This document shows positions 5,952 to 9,408 of a DNA stretch of 9,408 nt, piece after piece (within the stretch, counting starts at the first letter, position 1; each line of letters begins with the position of its first letter). The translations under genes were made by a program, and so were the position numbers. A model generated the notes under the pieces. That model was given only the letters and a program-made list of their open reading frames with translations. It made no database searches and was not told the origin of the DNA. Source of the DNA: Methanoregula sp. (lineage in GTDB: Archaea; Halobacteriota; Methanomicrobia; Methanomicrobiales; Methanospirillaceae); NCBI RefSeq assembly GCF_002835825.1, contig NZ_PIZH01000042.1, positions 1 through 9,408 on the forward strand. The letters run 5' to 3'.

Positions 5952-6254
5952 ATGCAGGCAAACCCGATGGAAGTTTTTAAGAATGAGGCGCCAGAAGTGG
6001 CAGAAGCGTTCAACGGCCTGATCAACGCCCTTGTTGCATCGAAAGGGCTCGACCAGAAGACAAAACAGCTTATCTACATCGCGATGAAGGCCTCGATGGG
6101 CGACCAGATGGCCGTGAAAGCCCATGTACCGATGGCAAAGGCTGCCGGGGCCACGAAGGAAGAAGTGGTGGACGCTATCCTCATGACGCTCACGGTCTCC
6201 GGTGTCCGCGGGGTTGTCACCTGCCTGCCGGGTGCGGTGGAGCAGTTCGAATAA
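5952..6254 (+). CDS. CMD/AhpD-fold protein lacking redox cysteines
   Basis: A 100-residue all-helical carboxymuconolactone decarboxylase-like protein. The core reads KQLIYIAMKAS (38-48), then GDQMAVKAH (50-58), then AKAAGATKEEVVDAILM (62-78), which aligns with the family pattern in which the middle piece is normally GCxxCxxxH. Both cysteines are replaced (D51 and A54), while H58 is kept. AhpD-type disulfide peroxidase chemistry is therefore not possible, and the role is unknown. The start at 5952 is preferred over the ATG at 5946 because GGAG at 5940-5943 lies eight bases before 5952 but only two before 5946. The gene is divergent from the flavin-protein gene, with 140 bp between the starts, and a short stem overlaps its stop codon (6252-6257/6268-6273). 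Confidence 0.85.
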   Translation: MQANPMEVFKNEAPEVAEAFNGLINALVASKGLDQKTKQLIYIAMKASMGDQMAVKAHVPMAKAAGATKEEVVDAILMTLTVSGVRGVVTCLPGAVEQFE

Positions 6255-6273
6255 TCCCTCTTTTCCAGGATTA
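6252..6273 (+). terminator. Weak hairpin at the CMD gene end
   Basis: TAATCC at 6252-6257, which includes the stop codon, pairs exactly with GGATTA at 6268-6273. The stretch after it is pyrimidine-rich, without a pure T-tract. A terminator role is possible but weak. Confidence 0.3.
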
Positions 6274-6314
6274 CTTCCCCTATCGCTTCTCTTATCTCCT
6301 GTTGCGTTCCACTG

Positions 6315-8960
6315 ATGAGTGTGATGCTGGAGCCGCCGGTCAAGAAAGTGCTGTACTGGTGCGACGAGTGCAACGTGCCGCTCATCGCAAAGACCTGTGC
6401 CTGCGGCCGGGAGGGGAGGAGGATCGAGCTCCTCCAGCCCTATGAGCTCCGCCCCGCCCTCTCCGCTGACCATGCGCTGATCCTGCGGCTCGTGCAGGAA
6501 CAGTTCGGCGACGTTCCTGTGGCGAAGGTAATCCTCCTGAACAAGACCGGGGGTGTCGACCGGGCCGACCTCGTGCTCATGCACGGGGAGCGGTTCGGCT
6601 GGCTCACGTTCGACCCGGTGAAGCGGAAGTTCGTCTTCGATCTCGCCCCAGAAGCCCTACCGTTCATTCTCCGTTACGCGACAAAAGGCGTTCTTGACCT
6701 GGAGACCATAACCGATATCCGGAAAGAGCAGGGGAGGGTTGGCGGGAAGCGTCTCGCCCTGACAAAGCCGGTCAGAAACGGGTCCGTGATCGTAAAATAC
6801 CGGGGAAAGTACGGAACCGGCGTGGTAAAAGACGGGTCCATCAAGGTAAAGGAGCTTTCTGCCGTTGAGCCCCGCACCCGCCCTGACCCCGGCTGGGATG
6901 TGGCGATCGAAAAGAACCGGTACCACCTCAAGAACCTGGAGCGGAACGCCGTACGGGCAATAAAACACCACATTTCTGACCGTCCCACCGCGAATGTCTC
7001 CTTCTCCGGTGGCAAGGACAGCACCGCCGTGCTCCACCTTGCACGGAAAGCGGGGGTGGAGAAGGCGTTCTTCATCGACACCGGCCTCGAGTTCCCCGAG
7101 ACGATCGCGTTCGTGAAGTCGCAGGGTGTCGAGATTGTCGGGGGTGCAGGCGACTTCTGGCAGGCCGTGGAGAAGGCCGGGCCACCAGGGAAGGACAACC
7201 GGTGGTGCTGCAAGTTCCAGAAGCTGCGGCCGCTCAAACTTTACCTTGCGAAGGTCGGTCCCTGTGTAACAATCCAGGGCAACCGGTGGTACGAGTCATG
7301 GAACCGGGCAAGCCTTGAGGAGACGAGCCAGAACCCCGACAACCCGCTCCAGCTCAATGTCTCGCCCATCCGCAACTGGCGGGCCCTCGAGGTCTTCCTC
7401 TACCTCTGGTGGCAGAAGGCGGCAATGAACCCGCTCTACGAACAGGGGATCGAGCGGATCGGCTGCTACCTCTGCCCGGCCATGCTGGAGAGCGAGTACG
7501 AGCAGATCCGGGCCACCCACTCGGAGTACGCAAAGCGCTGGGACGACTTCGTTGAGCGCTGGGCGGCAAAGAAAGGGCTGCCGGAGGAGTACTGCCAGTG
7601 GGGCCTCTGGCGCTGGAGAGCGCTCCCGAAGAAGATGCGGGAACTCTGCCGGGAGAAGGGAATTGCGGTGAACGAAGACTTCACCCTGAAACAGACCGAA
7701 CCCCGAAAGAGGGCTGATGAAATGGTTGATATCGGGAGAGAGAGAACGATGAAGACAGCAATGCAGGAAAAGCCCGGGGATGACCTCGACGTTAAGGAGA
7801 TAAGGAAAGACTTCCCGATCGTTTCCGAGATCGTGTACTTCGACAATGCGGCAACAAGCCTCTCCCCTGAGCCGGTCATCCAGTCGCTTGTAGAGTTCGA
7901 GCGCAATTACCGGGCCAATGTCGGCCGCGGCGTCCACCGCCTCACCCAGATCGCATCCCAGCGGTACTGGCACGCCCATGAGAAAGTGGCAGATTTCATC
8001 GGTGCAAAAGGAGGCGTTACCGTCTTCACCAAAAGTTCCACCGAGTCAATCAACATGGTGGCGCAGGGGCTCCCCTGGAAATCGGGCGATCGCGTGCTCA
8101 CTACCGTTCTCGAACACCACGCAAACCTCCTGCCCTGGTACCGGCTGAAAGAACGGGGAGTTGCTGTTGACTTCGCGGACATCCGCGACGACTACACGTT
8201 CGACCTTGCAGCATTCGAGGCTGCCATCACGGACAAAACGCGGCTTGTCGCGATCACCCATGCCTCAAACGTTCTGGGGATCATCACCCCTCTGCAGGAG
8301 ATCGCGAAGATCTGCCATGGCCATGGGGCCCTCCTCCTTGTGGACATGGCGCAGGGCGTCCCGCAAATGCCCGTCGACATAATGGCGCTCGGCTGCGACT
8401 TTGCGGTTTTCTCCGGACACAAGATGCTCGGCCCCACCGGCACGGGCGTTCTCTGGATGAAGGAATCGGTTATCGAGCCGCTTCTTTTAGGTGGTGGGAT
8501 CGTGGAGTCCGTCACGCGTTCGGGATATACGCTTGTCGACGGATACCAGCGGTACGAGGCCGGGACCGGCAACATTGCCGGGGGGATTGGTCTCGGGGTG
8601 GCGGTTGACTACCTCTCCCGGCTCGGCATGGACCGGGTGCGGAGGCACGAGATGGCACTCACAACGCGGGTGATCGACGGCCTTAAGAAAATGCCAGGGG
8701 TAATGGTCTATGCTCCTGAATCTCCTGACAAGCGGGTGGGTGTAGTATCGTTCATGGTCGAAGGGCTGCATCCCCATGAGGTGGCCCAGCGCCTTGACGA
8801 GATGGCCGATATCATGGTCCGTTCCGGGCACCACTGCTGCATGCCCCTCATGGAAAGGCTGGGGCTCCCGAACGGGACGGTCCGCGCGAGCCTTGGGCTG
8901 TACAATACTATCGAAGAAGCGGATCTCTTCCTTGCAACGATGGAAGAGATCACCCGGTAA
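6315..8960 (+). CDS. Zn-ribbon/PUA/PAPS-reductase-like + SufS fusion
   Basis: An 881-residue fusion. Residues 16-30 form a CxxC...CxC zinc ribbon (C16, C19, C28, C30). Roughly 120-185 is PUA-like, a fold that usually binds RNA. Residues 205-450 are a PAPS/APS-reductase-type PP-loop enzyme with SFSGGKDS at 229-236 that should adenylate a substrate. C298-C299 (RWCCKFQKLRPL) and C384/C387 (GCYLC), 84 residues apart, match the [4Fe-4S] pattern of APS reductases. After a charged linker (about 455-490), residues 491-881 are a complete class II cysteine desulfurase: YFDNAATS (508-515), LEHHANLLPW (599-608), PLP lysine K703 in SGHK and catalytic C841 in RSGHHCC. Persulfide sulfur may pass to the PP-loop domain for thiolation of RNA or another target; this is inference. 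No ribosome site precedes 6315, and CTTATCT about 25 bp upstream would suit leaderless transcription. M479 (7749) follows a purine-rich run and could be an internal start for the desulfurase. Confidence 0.88.
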   Translation: MSVMLEPPVKKVLYWCDECNVPLIAKTCACGREGRRIELLQPYELRPALSADHALILRLVQEQFGDVPVAKVILLNKTGGVDRADLVLMHGERFGWLTFDPVKRKFVFDLAPEALPFILRYATKGVLDLETITDIRKEQGRVGGKRLALTKPVRNGSVIVKYRGKYGTGVVKDGSIKVKELSAVEPRTRPDPGWDVAIEKNRYHLKNLERNAVRAIKHHISDRPTANVSFSGGKDSTAVLHLARKAGVEKAFFIDTGLEFPETIAFVKSQGVEIVGGAGDFWQAVEKAGPPGKDNRWCCKFQKLRPLKLYLAKVGPCVTIQGNRWYESWNRASLEETSQNPDNPLQLNVSPIRNWRALEVFLYLWWQKAAMNPLYEQGIERIGCYLCPAMLESEYEQIRATHSEYAKRWDDFVERWAAKKGLPEEYCQWGLWRWRALPKKMRELCREKGIAVNEDFTLKQTEPRKRADEMVDIGRERTMKTAMQEKPGDDLDVKEIRKDFPIVSEIVYFDNAATSLSPEPVIQSLVEFERNYRANVGRGVHRLTQIASQRYWHAHEKVADFIGAKGGVTVFTKSSTESINMVAQGLPWKSGDRVLTTVLEHHANLLPWYRLKERGVAVDFADIRDDYTFDLAAFEAAITDKTRLVAITHASNVLGIITPLQEIAKICHGHGALLLVDMAQGVPQMPVDIMALGCDFAVFSGHKMLGPTGTGVLWMKESVIEPLLLGGGIVESVTRSGYTLVDGYQRYEAGTGNIAGGIGLGVAVDYLSRLGMDRVRRHEMALTTRVIDGLKKMPGVMVYAPESPDKRVGVVSFMVEGLHPHEVAQRLDEMADIMVRSGHHCCMPLMERLGLPNGTVRASLGLYNTIEEADLFLATMEEITR

Positions 8961-8978
8961 CTCCCTCTACGCATATCC

Positions 8979-8984
8979 TTTTTT
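8979..8984 (+). terminator. T-tract terminator of the fusion gene
   Basis: Six T lie 18 bases after the TAA at 8958-8960. They separate the fusion gene from the thiM promoter downstream. Confidence 0.45.
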
Positions 8985-9014
8985 GTGGAGCATTCCTTGT
9001 CATTCCCCTATGAA

Positions 9015-9038
9015 AGATATTTATCATGATTTAATATG
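9015..9038 (+). promoter_or_regulatory. TATA region of thiM
   Basis: Two A/T-rich candidates lie side by side: ATATTTAT at 9017-9024 and TTTAATAT at 9030-9037. They predict starts near 9047 and 9061, with leaders of about 53 and 39 nt. I see no TPP riboswitch signature in the leader. Confidence 0.5.
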
Positions 9039-9067
9039 TAAGAATTACCAAACATCTTCACGCAACC

Positions 9068-9081
9068 GGGCCCTGCGGCCC
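9068..9081 (+). repeat. Leader hairpin before thiM
   Basis: GGGCC at 9068-9072 pairs with GGCCC at 9077-9081. CCGG at 9066-9069 can alternatively pair with CCGG at 9084-9087, which includes the first bases of the ribosome site GGATGTGAT (9086-9094). A switch that hides the ribosome site is conceivable but unproven. Confidence 0.35.
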
Positions 9082-9099
9082 AGCCGGATGTGATATCCC

Positions 9100-9408
9100 A
9101 TGAAGAAACAGCAGATCGCCGACATTTTTGCCCGTGTGCGGGAGAAACGCCCGCTTGTCCACCATATCACGAACTACGTGACAGTCAATGACTGTGCAAA
9201 CATCACGCTCGCTGCCGGGGGTGCCCCGGTCATGGCCGATGCCGTGGAGGAAGTAGAGGAGATGGCAGCGATAGCAAACGCCCTTGTCCTCAACATCGGG
9301 ACACTCAACAGGGTACAGGTCGAATCCATGGAACTGGCCGGCAGTATGGCGAACGAGCGGAAGATTCCGGTTATCCTCGATCCGGTGGGGGCCGGCGCAA
9401 CGCAGTAC
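9100..9408 (+). CDS. thiM: Hydroxyethylthiazole kinase, N-terminal part
   Basis: The first 103 codons of ThiM, which phosphorylates 4-methyl-5-(2-hydroxyethyl)thiazole with ATP in thiamine biosynthesis and salvage. The family N-terminus is plain: [17 protein letters not shown] (18-34), then [20 protein letters not shown] (37-56), which corresponds to the usual ALGASPVM block. It is followed by [12 protein letters not shown] and, near the cut, [13 protein letters not shown], the start of the phosphate-binding region. The full protein should be about 260-280 residues, so it runs off the right edge of the window. The start ATG is preceded by GGATGTGAT at 9086-9094. It has its own TATA region and a short hairpin leader. 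Other thiamine genes may follow outside the window. Confidence 0.92.
   Translation, partial: MKKQQIADIFARVREKRPLVHHITNYVTVNDCANITLAAGGAPVMADAVEEVEEMAAIANALVLNIGTLNRVQVESMELAGSMANERKIPVILDPVGAGATQY

Noticed and set aside
6315..8960. A Dnd or Ssp DNA phosphorothioation locus
   Set aside because: Only the desulfurase and PP-loop parts are present, on one chain with an RNA-binding-type module; no other Dnd or Ssp gene is nearby.

Overview
The window looks like a chromosomal stretch of a methanogenic archaeon of the order Methanomicrobiales. A Methanoregula-like organism is my best guess, from protein style only and not from any search. The supporting signs are an archaeal-type RNase J, a PUA-domain PAPS-reductase-like protein with no bacterial equivalent, a DUF169 protein, A/T-rich TATA boxes about 25 bp upstream of plausible transcription starts, GGAGGTGATC-like ribosome sites, and short T-tracts right after stop codons. 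Coding DNA is GC-rich with strong G/C preference at third positions.

Layout from left to right: (1) 1-429 is a leader region with two strong hairpins and a good TATA box before the first gene. (2) 430-1767 is an archaeal RNase J (beta-CASP exonuclease). (3) 1961-2935 is a cation diffusion facilitator with a Cys-rich tail. (4) 3223-4053 is a six-TM potassium-channel-like protein whose selectivity filter flank and S6 helix are abnormal. (5) 4210-4830 is a DUF169 protein interrupted by an in-frame TAG, with the rest of the family C-terminus continuing to TAA at 4935. (6) 4936-5406 has no convincing gene but holds about eleven consecutive hairpins. (7) 5407-5811, minus strand, is a small flavin/PPOX-fold protein, divergent from (8) 5952-6254, a CMD/AhpD-fold protein lacking both redox cysteines. 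(9) 6315-8960 is an 881-residue fusion of zinc ribbon, PUA-like domain, APS/PAPS-reductase-like PP-loop enzyme with four iron-sulfur-type cysteines, and a complete SufS-type cysteine desulfurase. (10) From 9100 to the window end is the start of thiM, hydroxyethylthiazole kinase.

Most genes appear to be single transcription units with their own promoters and T-tract terminators, not one operon. The most interesting object is the fusion at 6315-8960. A cysteine desulfurase that makes persulfide is joined to an ATP-using PP-loop enzyme and an RNA-binding-type module, as expected of a self-contained sulfur-insertion machine. The pairing resembles DndA plus DndC, or a desulfurase plus a tRNA thiolase, on one chain. 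The dense hairpin array and the in-frame TAG just upstream of it are the next most unusual items.
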